This document shows, in pieces, positions 17,101-24,326 of a stretch of DNA of 64,000 nucleotides; the first letter of the stretch is position 1; each line of letters opens with the position of its first letter. The notes beneath the pieces were generated by a model. It was given only the letters and a program-made list of their open reading frames with translations, searched no databases and was not told the DNA's origin. Source of the DNA: Nostoc parmelioides FACHB-3921 (lineage in GTDB: Bacteria > Cyanobacteriota > Cyanobacteriia > Cyanobacteriales > Nostocaceae); NCBI RefSeq assembly GCF_014696625.1, contig NZ_JACJQL010000020.1, positions 1-64,000 of the forward strand. Reading direction: 5' to 3'. The position numbers were made by a program, and so were the translations under genes.

Positions 17101-17576
17101 AGGGGAGTAAAAATTTACCAAATCCCCAATCTCTACGCGCTTTCATGCGAGAGAAGTTACCCGAATACCTTGTCCCGTCAGCGTTTGTGCTACTGACAGA
17201 TTTACCGTTAACACCTAACGGTAAAGTGGACACCCATGCACTCCCCGCACCGAAACAAGTGTTATCAAAGGCTGAATTTATCGCCCCGCGTACAGATATC
17301 GAAGCACAATTAGCCGATATTTACGCCCAGGTACTCAAGTTAGAAAAGGTGAGTGTTGACGATGACTTTTTTGAATTGGGGGGACATTCTCTCATCGCTA
17401 CTCAACTAATCTCCCAAGCTTTACAACTGTTTCAAGTTGAACTAACCGTCATCGATTTATTTGATGCACCAACAGTAGCAGGTTTAGCGGAACGAATTTT
17501 GCAACGACAACTCACCGCACAAATTCCAGCAATATCTGATACCACGGATGATGAACGGGAGGAGTTTGAAATTTAA
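14139..17576 (+). CDS. NRPS module: TubC docking-C-A-PCP, unusual A code
   Basis: Residues 1-55 form a TubC-type docking domain (MKTIEKFLAHL..LDVKLWVED), which would recruit this protein to the upstream Ser module. C at about 72-500 has HHIISDGWS near 207. A spans about 533-1035, and PCP has FFELGGHSLIATQL near 1074. The A code is read as D-A-P-T-L-G-A-V-N-K; I cannot match this to a substrate. The next gene is a CmlA-like beta-hydroxylase, and CmlA itself hydroxylates a PCP-bound aromatic amino acid, so an aromatic substrate is possible but not shown. In-frame repeats sit before A7 (16821-16860) and in a G-rich stretch near 17093. The start overlaps the upstream stop by 4 bp. Confidence 0.9.
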   Translation: MKTIEKFLAHLYSLDVKLWVEDANLRCSIPEDVLTDELTGELRSRKSEIITFLRQAKSYTNYTQAITPAPRNGNLPLSFAQQRLWFLEQLQPDSYTYNLPTAVRLTGILDVGLLERSLNTIIQRHEVLRTNFKTVDGNPVLDIQPSVTLPLNVIDLQNFNPIEQDEKVSHLALKEAQTPFDLATDVLLRVKILQLAKDENVVLFTMHHIISDGWSMEILVKEFATLYTAFSANQPSPLPKLAIQYVDFAIWQRQWLQGEVLETQLDYWRQQLGGILPVLQLPTDYPRGRVQTFRGAIESFSLSPQLSQGIINLAKNAGVTPFVTLLTAYKILLHRYTGQTDILVGTPVANRHRREIEGLIGFFVNTLVLRTNLAGNPSFQELLQQLRTTTWQAYDYQDIPFEKLVEVLQPERDLSFNPLFQVKFRLENAPTEKLELPGLTITPINRTEASAKLDLSLDMYETSEGFVGAFEYNRDLFAPETINRMIGHFQTLLTAIVEKSEKKISELPLLTESEKQTILIDWNQTQVEFPSYLNFQDLFATQVEKTPDAVAIIFDNQSLTYKELNQKSNQLAHYLKQKGVKPEVIVGLCVERSPLMIIALLGILKAGGAYLPLDPNYPPERLAYMLGDSKVQILLTETSLKVTTSSSYEIIYLDTDWETISQCSIENPKSEVTPENLAYLIYTSGSTGTPKGVLIPHIGLTNLTQHKIQVCDVYPGDCVLQFFSLSFDASIPEIIMALGSGAKLCLAKLESLLPGETLLQLLRENAVTHITITPSALSLLPSADLPHLRMVLVGGEAPSPELIAKWSTGRRFINAYGPTEVTVNASMVLCGNGHPLLPTIRPSANKQLYILDNYLQPVPIGVIGELYIGGIGLARGYLNRPDLTTQRFIPNPFNQLTVNSQQSTVNSNSRLYKTGDLACYLPDGRIKLLGRVDNQVKIRGFRIEPQEVETVLCQHPGVRAGVVIVREDKPGEKRLVAYIVPNEEAGEQGSKNLPNPQSLRAFMREKLPEYLVPSAFVLLTDLPLTPNGKVDTHALPAPKQVLSKAEFIAPRTDIEAQLADIYAQVLKLEKVSVDDDFFELGGHSLIATQLISQALQLFQVELTVIDLFDAPTVAGLAERILQRQLTAQIPAISDTTDDEREEFEI
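16821..16860 (+). repeat. CAGTCAA heptad repeat before A7 of the fifth A domain
   Basis: About five units read as LTVNSQQSTVNS, a few residues before YKTGD. Confidence 0.9.
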
Positions 17577-17578
17577 CT

Positions 17579-20500
17579 ATGAACCAACCACTATATCTCA
17601 AACCCAATGTCATCATTGAACCATTATTTAATCAGTGGTATGCCTGGTCATACTTAATTTCTCCCGCCACGGCTGCAATGTATATTGCTAATTCTCATGT
17701 ACCAATTATGCAATCATTCATTGCTGCGCCCCAGGTACATCGAGATACTTTGAAAAACCCCGCGATGATTGGCGGCCCTTTCATCAACTATGCTCCCAGT
17801 CGCGTTGAGGATATTCGGGTATTACTAGAGACAACCCAAAAGCAGCAAGCGCAAATGCTAGAACTGGCGCAAGCAATTCAAGATTTAGAAAAACTCTTAG
17901 CTGCACACCCCCAGGGTTATTCCTTAGAACCTTTGTATGACAAAATTCCCACACCCTTAAAAGGTTACGTAGAACTAGTACAGGATAGTAATAATCACCC
18001 CTCGATTCGCTTTATTGAAGGATTACTATATCGCAGTCCATATTACAATCCTGGCAATCAATCGGTGAATATGTACTTAGGGGATGGGGATAAACGCGCT
18101 TTTGTTTTGAGTACACCCCGTTTGCCAGATGAAGAGAGTATACATTTAAACATGGCATTTAGCGATCGCCGTCTTGACCAACTCTCACAAATGCGTCACA
18201 CTCCCCACCCCTACAACGACATTCGGGACACCCTGCAAATTCAACCCCATCAAGAATCACTATTTGCCGAATTTTTCACCACCACACCCCCCAACCTAGA
18301 ACCCGACTACACAGAGGAAGCTGTACGAGTTCGCTACTTTGGTCATGCTTGTGTTTTAATTCAAACCGAATCAGTCAGTATTCTCTGTGACCCCATCATT
18401 AGCTATCCCCATGCTTCGGGGATGAATCGCTACACCTACGAAAATCTACCCCCGGTGATTGACTACGTTATTCTTACGCACAATCACCAAGATCATGTAA
18501 TGTTAGAAACACTGTTGCAGTTACGCCACAAAATTAAAACAGTGGTAGTTCCTAAAAGCAATAAGGGAATATTAATAGACCCTTCCCTAAAATTGATGCT
18601 GCAACAAATTGGTTTTGGAGATATCCGAGAAATTGACGAGTTAGAAGTAATTAATATAACAGATGGATATATTACCGCCTTGCCATTTTTAGGAGAACAT
18701 GGAGATTTAAATATAGGTGCGAAAGCTGCGTACTTAGTAAATCTTAAAGGACGTTCAATCTTATGTGCAGCCGATTCTAATAATATTGATCCCCAATTGT
18801 ACAACCACCTACAGCAAATTTTTGGGGATATAGATGTCTTATTTATTGGGATGGAATGCGAAGGTGCGCCTTATACATGGGCTTATCGAGCATTATTAAC
18901 CAATCAAGTACCGCGAAAAATTGCCCAAACGCGACGGTTAGACGGTTCTGATAGTAGCAGAGCGATCGCACTTGTTCAACAACTCCATCCCCAGCAAGTT
19001 TACGTCTACGCAATGGGACAAGAACCGTGGCTGACCTTCATCACCTCAATTATATATACACCAGAATCCCTAGCCATAATTGAATCTAACAAACTCATTG
19101 AATATTGTCATAGCCAAGGAATTATCAGTAAACGCTTATTTGGTTGTGAAGAAATCTTCCTTACAACCAACACGAAAACCTCATCAACTGTAGGCAAAAT
19201 TTCCCATCAATCTGAATCAGATTTACAACCGATAAATCAAACACCAGCAGAAAATACTATTCAATTATTACTCACAGAATTACAAAGTTTAGATATTCGC
19301 ATCTGGCTAGAAGATACTGAGAGCATCCCCAAACTAAGATGTAATGCGCCCAAAGGAGTTTTAAACCCGCACTTAAAAGCACAATTACAAGAACGCAAAG
19401 CAGAAATCATCGAATTTTTACAGAATTGTCAACAACCAAAAGTAGAAATAGATTGGGAACAAGAAACAACCCTAGACCCCACAATTATTCCTCCTTCCCC
19501 AACTTCCTTACCTGTCTCATATTCTTCATTATTATTAACAGGTGCAACCGGATTTATCGGCGCATTTCTACTAAAAGAACTACTCAACAAAACCACAGCA
19601 TCAATTTATTGTTTAATCAAAGCTGAAAATCTTGAAATAGCCACCCAAAGAATCATCAAAACCTTACAAGATTACCAAATTTGGGATAGCTCATATTTAG
19701 AAAGAATTATTCCCATAGTAGGCGACCTAGCCCAACCAAAACTAGGAATATCTGAACTAGAATTTGAAAACCTAGCCAACCAGATAGACGTAATTTATCA
19801 TAACGGAGCGCGAGTAAATCATACAGAACCTTACAACCGCTTAAAACCTGCGAATGTTTTAGGGACTCAAGAAATTTTCCGCCTAGCCAGCCAGAGCAAA
19901 CTAAAACCAGTACATTTAATTTCCTCTACCAGTATTTTTGCAGCTAATAAAAATAGTAATTCTCAAGTAACAGAAGATGCTAACTTAGAGGATTATGGCA
20001 TACCTATTGGTGGCTATTCTCAGAGTAAATGGGCAGCAGAAAAACTAGCGATAACAGCAACAAAACGCGGAATAACCGTAAAAATTTATCGCTTAGGAGC
20101 AGTATCAGGAGACAGTAAAACAGGAGTATTTAACCAAAACGATTTCCTCTACAAACTGCTTTTAGGTTACATCCAATTAGGCAGTATACCAGATACACCA
20201 ATGCCCTTAGAAATCTTACCAGTAGATTATGTTGCTCGCGCCATTGTTGAACTATCAAAAATCCCATCCAACCAGCAAATATTTCATATCATCCAACCAA
20301 AACCAACAACCTCAGACATAGTATTTGAACAACTAAAAAAAATCGGACTTCAAATTGAGAAAATTTCCTATCAACAATGGCGCAACCAAATCTTACAAAT
20401 AGCCCAAAACTCCCCAGAACACATCTTATATCCCCTAATTCCCCTATTACCCAGACAAAGAACCACCAACCAAACACCAACCAACAACAAACTACAATTC

Positions 20501-20629
20501 GACAACAGTAAAACCCAAACCATACTAAACCAACTCATCCGCCCACCAACCATCAACGAAACCCTCATTCAAACCTACCTCTCCCACCTAATCCAACAAA
20601 ACTGGATTAAAACAAAACTCCCCTCATAA
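17579..20629 (+). CDS. Fusion: CmlA-like di-iron beta-hydroxylase, TubC docking domain, thioester reductase
   Basis: Three parts are visible. (1) Residues 1-545 are a metallo-beta-lactamase-fold enzyme with the N-terminal extension seen in CmlA, the di-iron beta-hydroxylase of aminoacyl-PCP in chloramphenicol synthesis. The candidate ligands H301, H303, D305, H306, E373 and D399 match the CmlA ligands as I remember them (305, 307, 309, 310, 377, 403) at a constant offset of 4. (2) Residues about 557-617 are an internal TubC docking domain. (3) From about 650 comes an NAD(P)H-dependent thioester reductase of the extended SDR type (GATGFIG; YSQSK near 813). There is no PCP, so both enzymes must act in trans on the PCP of the preceding protein, whose stop lies 2 bp upstream. 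Expected products are a beta-hydroxyl group and an aldehyde or alcohol on release. A plain MBL hydrolase is the alternative for part 1. Confidence 0.85.
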   Translation: MNQPLYLKPNVIIEPLFNQWYAWSYLISPATAAMYIANSHVPIMQSFIAAPQVHRDTLKNPAMIGGPFINYAPSRVEDIRVLLETTQKQQAQMLELAQAIQDLEKLLAAHPQGYSLEPLYDKIPTPLKGYVELVQDSNNHPSIRFIEGLLYRSPYYNPGNQSVNMYLGDGDKRAFVLSTPRLPDEESIHLNMAFSDRRLDQLSQMRHTPHPYNDIRDTLQIQPHQESLFAEFFTTTPPNLEPDYTEEAVRVRYFGHACVLIQTESVSILCDPIISYPHASGMNRYTYENLPPVIDYVILTHNHQDHVMLETLLQLRHKIKTVVVPKSNKGILIDPSLKLMLQQIGFGDIREIDELEVINITDGYITALPFLGEHGDLNIGAKAAYLVNLKGRSILCAADSNNIDPQLYNHLQQIFGDIDVLFIGMECEGAPYTWAYRALLTNQVPRKIAQTRRLDGSDSSRAIALVQQLHPQQVYVYAMGQEPWLTFITSIIYTPESLAIIESNKLIEYCHSQGIISKRLFGCEEIFLTTNTKTSSTVGKISHQSESDLQPINQTPAENTIQLLLTELQSLDIRIWLEDTESIPKLRCNAPKGVLNPHLKAQLQERKAEIIEFLQNCQQPKVEIDWEQETTLDPTIIPPSPTSLPVSYSSLLLTGATGFIGAFLLKELLNKTTASIYCLIKAENLEIATQRIIKTLQDYQIWDSSYLERIIPIVGDLAQPKLGISELEFENLANQIDVIYHNGARVNHTEPYNRLKPANVLGTQEIFRLASQSKLKPVHLISSTSIFAANKNSNSQVTEDANLEDYGIPIGGYSQSKWAAEKLAITATKRGITVKIYRLGAVSGDSKTGVFNQNDFLYKLLLGYIQLGSIPDTPMPLEILPVDYVARAIVELSKIPSNQQIFHIIQPKPTTSDIVFEQLKKIGLQIEKISYQQWRNQILQIAQNSPEHILYPLIPLLPRQRTTNQTPTNNKLQFDNSKTQTILNQLIRPPTINETLIQTYLSHLIQQNWIKTKLPS

Positions 20630-20630
20630 A

Positions 20631-20660
20631 CCCTCTCTGCGCCTCTGCGCCTCTGCGTGA
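20631..20660 (+). repeat. Interspersed CTCTGCG repeat before the methyltransferase gene
   Basis: Fills the gap between the reductase stop and the methyltransferase ATG, and contains a misleading in-frame GTG. Confidence 0.8.
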
Positions 20661-20668
20661 ATAAAAAC

Positions 20669-21574
20669 ATGATCTCCAACAACCCAAACCATACAGAATA
20701 CGACACCTGGGCATGGCTATACAACCAAACGATGGGGCCAGAATATTGCCAAAACCAACTAAAACCCTTAGAAAAAATCCTCCTCCCCCAAATAAAACCA
20801 AACGCCAAAATCTTAGACTTATGCTGTGGAACAGGACAATTAGTCCAAACTTTAATCAATCGAGGATATCAAATAACAGGCGTAGATAACTCCTCAGAAA
20901 TGTTAAATTACGCCCGTAAAAACGCCCCAAACGGAAAATTTCTCCTAGCAGATGCGCGTTATTTTGAACTTCCCCCATTCTTCGACGCAGCATTTTCTAC
21001 AAGCGCAGCCCTCAACCACATCATGACAATTCCCGAACTCCAGCAAGTATTTCAAAAAGTATATTCAGCCCTCAAAGAAAACGGCTGGTTTCTCTTTGAC
21101 ATCAACCATCATCAACAAATGCAACGCTGGTGGAGAGGAAAAATTGCCGAAGGAAAAATAGAAAATAAATACGCTTGGATGGTGACACCAAATTACAACC
21201 CAGAAGAACGTCAAGGCTACTTTCAAGTCACCATGTTTCAGAAAAAAACCAAACCATCATCCGCCCGCATAATAAAAATAATTTGGCATTTATTATCCCC
21301 CATATTAAACCACAGACTTTTATATAAACTCCGTATGAAACTCCTATCCGCATTTCAAGCCAAAGAAAAAAACTGGCAAAGAATGGACGAAAAATACTTT
21401 GTCAGAGGACACATCCCCCAAGAAATCGAAATAGCCCTACAACAAACAGGCTTCACCGATATTCAAATCCTCACCCTAGAAGGAAACACCACAATAGACG
21501 ATAGACACTCAGCCTACTTCCTCTGTCGTAAACCATTAACAATTCAAAATTCAAAATTCAAAATTCAAAATTGA
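20669..21574 (+). CDS. SAM-dependent class I methyltransferase
   Basis: A Rossmann methyltransferase of about 301 residues. Motif I is LDLCCGTGQ (near residue 50) and the post-I acidic motif is GVDNSS. It also has the conserved LADAR..LP region and an FDINHH motif. I chose ATG 20669 over the in-frame GTG 20657, because that GTG lies inside a copy of the interspersed repeat that fills the short gap after the reductase gene. The last codons and the stop are formed by a CAAAATT heptad repeat (encoding IQNSKFKIQN), so the native C-terminus was probably replaced. Target (O-, N- or C-methylation) cannot be read from the sequence. Its position between the reductase and the aminotransferase suggests tailoring of the peptide. 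Confidence 0.85.
   Translation: MISNNPNHTEYDTWAWLYNQTMGPEYCQNQLKPLEKILLPQIKPNAKILDLCCGTGQLVQTLINRGYQITGVDNSSEMLNYARKNAPNGKFLLADARYFELPPFFDAAFSTSAALNHIMTIPELQQVFQKVYSALKENGWFLFDINHHQQMQRWWRGKIAEGKIENKYAWMVTPNYNPEERQGYFQVTMFQKKTKPSSARIIKIIWHLLSPILNHRLLYKLRMKLLSAFQAKEKNWQRMDEKYFVRGHIPQEIEIALQQTGFTDIQILTLEGNTTIDDRHSAYFLCRKPLTIQNSKFKIQN
21541..21572 (+). repeat. CAAAATT heptad repeat ending the methyltransferase gene
   Basis: Four to five units that encode the final residues of the methyltransferase and run into its TGA stop. Confidence 0.85.
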
Positions 21575-21653
21575 AGAAACTCAAATTCCGAGATTTAAAG
21601 CACAATTTAAGGGTCTTAAAACCTTGAATTTACGATAAATATCTAAATTTTTT

Positions 21654-21682
21654 CCTTTGCGTCTTTGCGCCTTTGCGTGAGC
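21654..21682 (+). repeat. Interspersed CTTTGCG repeat before the aminotransferase gene
   Basis: Another copy of the gap-filling family, 13 bp upstream of ATG 21695. Confidence 0.75.
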
Positions 21683-21694
21683 TAAAAATGAGTT

Positions 21695-23182
21695 ATGACA
21701 ACAACACAAAAACCCCAAACAAACCCCCAACAAAACTACCTAAAAAACTTCATCCAGAACTACAACCAACGCACCCAAACCTCCAAAAACCTAGCCCAAC
21801 AAAATCGCCAAATACTAGCCGATAAAACCTCAATAGGCTTCAACTTCACGCCAGAAACCAAAGAACTCTGCTACCCAATTGCTATAGAAAAATCCAACGG
21901 TTCTCGCCTATGGGATGTCGATGGAAACGAATACATAGACATCCTCATGGGACTAGGAATCAACCTATTTGGACATAACCCCCCATTCATCCAAACAGCC
22001 ATCACCGAACAACTACAACAGGGAATGCACATCGGTGTCCAAAATACAATAGCTGGCGAAGTAGCCCAACTCATCAGCGAACTAACAGGTGCAGAAAGAG
22101 TCACCTTTAGCAACACAGGTACAGAAGCCGTCATGACAGCCGTGCGTATCGCCCGTACCGCCACAAAACGCCCAAAAATAGCGATTTTCACCAACTCCTA
22201 CCACGGACACTTTGACTCTGTACTTGTCAGGGCAACAATGACAGAATATGCCAAAAAAGCCGCCCGTCGCATCATCGCCGCCAAATCTGGTAGTTTTATC
22301 GGTAGACTAGCCCAACCAATTCAAGCCCTTTTCACAGCCAACCTCAACCCCAAAGCCGTACCCGCAGCCCCAGGTATTCCCAACAGTGCAGCTGCTGACG
22401 TACTGATTTTAGAATACGGTAACGAACATTCTTTAAACCTAATTCGCAAACACCGCCGAGAACTCGCCGCCGTCTTAGTAGAACCAGTACAAAGCCGTTG
22501 TCCCGAACTCCAACCCCGCGAATTTCTGCAAAAACTACGACAAATCACCCAAGAACTAGGAATAGTCCTGATTTTTGATGAAATGGTGACAGGTTTTCGC
22601 ATCCACCCAGGAGGAGCGCAAGCACACTTTGGTGTAAAAGCCGACATTGCAACCTATAGCAAAATTGTTGGTGGAGGCCTACCGCTTTCGGTAATTGCTG
22701 GGAAAGCTAGTTACATGAACTACATAGATGGTGGACAATGGCAATTTGGAGATGATTCCGCGCCTCAAGTTCCCACCACCTTCTTTGCAGGGACATTTTG
22801 TAAACATCCCCTCGCCCTCGCCGCCGCCCGCGCCACTTTACAACACCTCAAAAATTCAGGTATTGAATTACACAACGAATTAAATCAACGGACTACGCAA
22901 CTCGTCAACGATTTAAATACTCACATGACACAGCAAGGTATAGCTATCAAGTTTACTAACTTTGGGTCATTTTTTGCTGTAGCAGCCTCCCAAAGCGCAG
23001 TTCCCCCAATGGCGATAAACTTACTCTCCTATCACCTCATCACAAAAGGAATACATCTGCGCCAAGGAGACAAAGGCGGATTTCTTTCCACAGCACACAC
23101 CGACGAAGATATTAATCTCATCAAAAAAGCCTTTATCGAGAGTATTAACGAACTACGCAACGAAGGATTTATTAACAACTAA
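21695..23182 (+). CDS. Stand-alone class III PLP aminotransferase (GSA-aminotransferase-like)
   Basis: 495 residues of the glutamate-1-semialdehyde aminotransferase type. Seen: GTEA (phosphate-binding region), the YHGHFD motif, IFDEMVTGFR, and the PLP lysine in TYSKIVGGG (near 322). Relatives occur as embedded AMT domains in mycosubtilin and microcystin synthases, where they aminate beta-ketoacyl chains. Others are free enzymes such as MxcL, which converts the reductase-released myxochelin aldehyde into an amine. Here it follows a terminal reductase closely, so an MxcL-like role is plausible. Acting on a beta-keto group made by the downstream PKS is the alternative. The first 40 residues are Gln/Asn-rich and low in complexity. 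A housekeeping HemL is unlikely given the extension and setting. Confidence 0.85.
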   Translation: MTTTQKPQTNPQQNYLKNFIQNYNQRTQTSKNLAQQNRQILADKTSIGFNFTPETKELCYPIAIEKSNGSRLWDVDGNEYIDILMGLGINLFGHNPPFIQTAITEQLQQGMHIGVQNTIAGEVAQLISELTGAERVTFSNTGTEAVMTAVRIARTATKRPKIAIFTNSYHGHFDSVLVRATMTEYAKKAARRIIAAKSGSFIGRLAQPIQALFTANLNPKAVPAAPGIPNSAAADVLILEYGNEHSLNLIRKHRRELAAVLVEPVQSRCPELQPREFLQKLRQITQELGIVLIFDEMVTGFRIHPGGAQAHFGVKADIATYSKIVGGGLPLSVIAGKASYMNYIDGGQWQFGDDSAPQVPTTFFAGTFCKHPLALAAARATLQHLKNSGIELHNELNQRTTQLVNDLNTHMTQQGIAIKFTNFGSFFAVAASQSAVPPMAINLLSYHLITKGIHLRQGDKGGFLSTAHTDEDINLIKKAFIESINELRNEGFINN

Positions 23183-23184
23183 TC

Positions 23185-23230
23185 TTCTCTCCGCGCCCCT
23201 TTGCGTTTCCCTTTGCGCCCCTTTGCGTTA
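23185..23230 (+). repeat. Interspersed CCCTTTGCG repeats before helical protein A
   Basis: Three diverged copies of the family fill the 53-bp gap after the aminotransferase. Confidence 0.75.
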
Positions 23231-23235
23231 AAAAT

Positions 23236-23685
23236 ATGCTCCTAGAACTCTTAAACCCCGCAGAACTCCCCATCCAACAACAGCTAACCCCACCCACCCA
23301 AATTAAACTCAAAAAAATCCTCACAGAACTATTAACAGCATTAAATGAACCCGATATTCAGCAAGCCATAAACAACATTGAAACCGCAATAGCTGAACTA
23401 GAAATATATGATGTATTCCCCCTAGAAACAATATCTACACAAACAATATTAAAATACTGGGAAATAGAAGACTTTGACACCTACTTTCATGTGCAACACG
23501 TCCAAAGCAACGAACCAGAACTTTGCTTAGTCAAAAGTTTATTATCAGCTTGTCAAACATTCTTGTATCTCCAACAAGACCATTTAAATCTAGATATTAC
23601 TCAAATTGAATTACAAAGAGAAGGCTTTAAAAATTATGTCCATCTTTTAGACAGAGTATTTCAACTTAATTTAGAGTCATGTTAA
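23236..23685 (+). CDS. Unrecognised helical protein A
   Basis: 149 residues, acidic and mostly helical by eye, with no signal peptide or membrane segment and no family I recognise. The end overlaps the next gene by 7 bp, so the two are probably coupled and may form a complex. It lies between the aminotransferase and PKS genes on the same strand, so it belongs to the cluster by position. The short gap upstream is filled by a CCTTTGCG-type repeat. A tailoring or assembly role is only inference. Confidence 0.7.
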   Translation: MLLELLNPAELPIQQQLTPPTQIKLKKILTELLTALNEPDIQQAINNIETAIAELEIYDVFPLETISTQTILKYWEIEDFDTYFHVQHVQSNEPELCLVKSLLSACQTFLYLQQDHLNLDITQIELQREGFKNYVHLLDRVFQLNLESC

Positions 23686-24224
23686 AACTCACACCCCAGG
23701 AAATTTGGCAAGGTTTTCATTGGTCATTTTTTATCAATATTCAAGGATTAATTATTTGTTTGCGTCGCTTTGATTTAGAATTAATAAACGGAAATTTACA
23801 ACAAGCGCAAACAGAGTTAAAAACTGCTACAAAATTAATGTTAGCTTCTGGTGCATCAATGGAATTAGCAGGTAGCTTAAGTCCCGAATTATATGAAGCA
23901 GAAATTCGTCCTTCGATGATGCCTCCTCATGTTAAATCACATGATTTTAGTGGGTTGATGTCTTGGGAACATTCAGTATTGATTAAAGTTTGGAAACAAT
24001 TACGACCTCATTTTGCTAATTTACCAGTAGAGTTAAAGGCTGATCATCAAGCGTTTGTTGATGCTTATCTTTATCTGGCTAAATCTCATCGCGCAGTTTG
24101 TCAAAAGTTCGGTGGGGAGGAGGCTGGTAGTTTAAGGTTTGAGCGTAGTTGTGCTGTTGATGTTTTAGATGCTTTTGTTCGTAGTCGTTGTCAGTTTATT
24201 AATCCTGAATTGTCTTCTCACTAA
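23679..24224 (+). CDS. Unrecognised helical protein B
   Basis: 181 residues starting at ATG 23679 inside the end of the previous gene. Notable segments are SGASMELAGSL, a histidine-containing MMPPHVKSHDFSG region, MSWEHSVL, and a conserved-looking basic stretch near the C-terminus. Several His, Asp and Glu residues spaced along helices could bind a metal or heme, but no family was recognised. The DNA is less A-rich in its second half than the gene before it, resembling the PKS that follows. It may work with protein A as a two-part tailoring enzyme; this is inference. Confidence 0.7.
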   Translation: MLKLTPQEIWQGFHWSFFINIQGLIICLRRFDLELINGNLQQAQTELKTATKLMLASGASMELAGSLSPELYEAEIRPSMMPPHVKSHDFSGLMSWEHSVLIKVWKQLRPHFANLPVELKADHQAFVDAYLYLAKSHRAVCQKFGGEEAGSLRFERSCAVDVLDAFVRSRCQFINPELSSH

Positions 24225-24241
24225 CAAGTAAATATAGGATT

Positions 24242-24274
24242 ATCTCACGCAGAGACGCAGAGGCGCAGAGTGAG
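24242..24274 (-). repeat. Interspersed CTCTGCG repeat before the PKS gene
   Basis: Antisense copy that supplies a spurious GTG (24270) in frame with the PKS. The real ATG is 57 bp downstream. Confidence 0.8.
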
Positions 24275-24326
24275 ATTTATAAGTTTGCTTAGTTTCATAT
24301 TAGAGAGTTTTAAGGGTAGAGAGATT

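Noticed and set aside
20657..20668. GTG start for the methyltransferase
   Set aside because: It lies in an interspersed repeat; ATG 20669 gives the natural N-terminus.
24270..24326. GTG start for the PKS
   Set aside because: It lies in a repeat copy and adds a non-homologous 19-residue tail; ATG 24327 is followed directly by normal PKS sequence.
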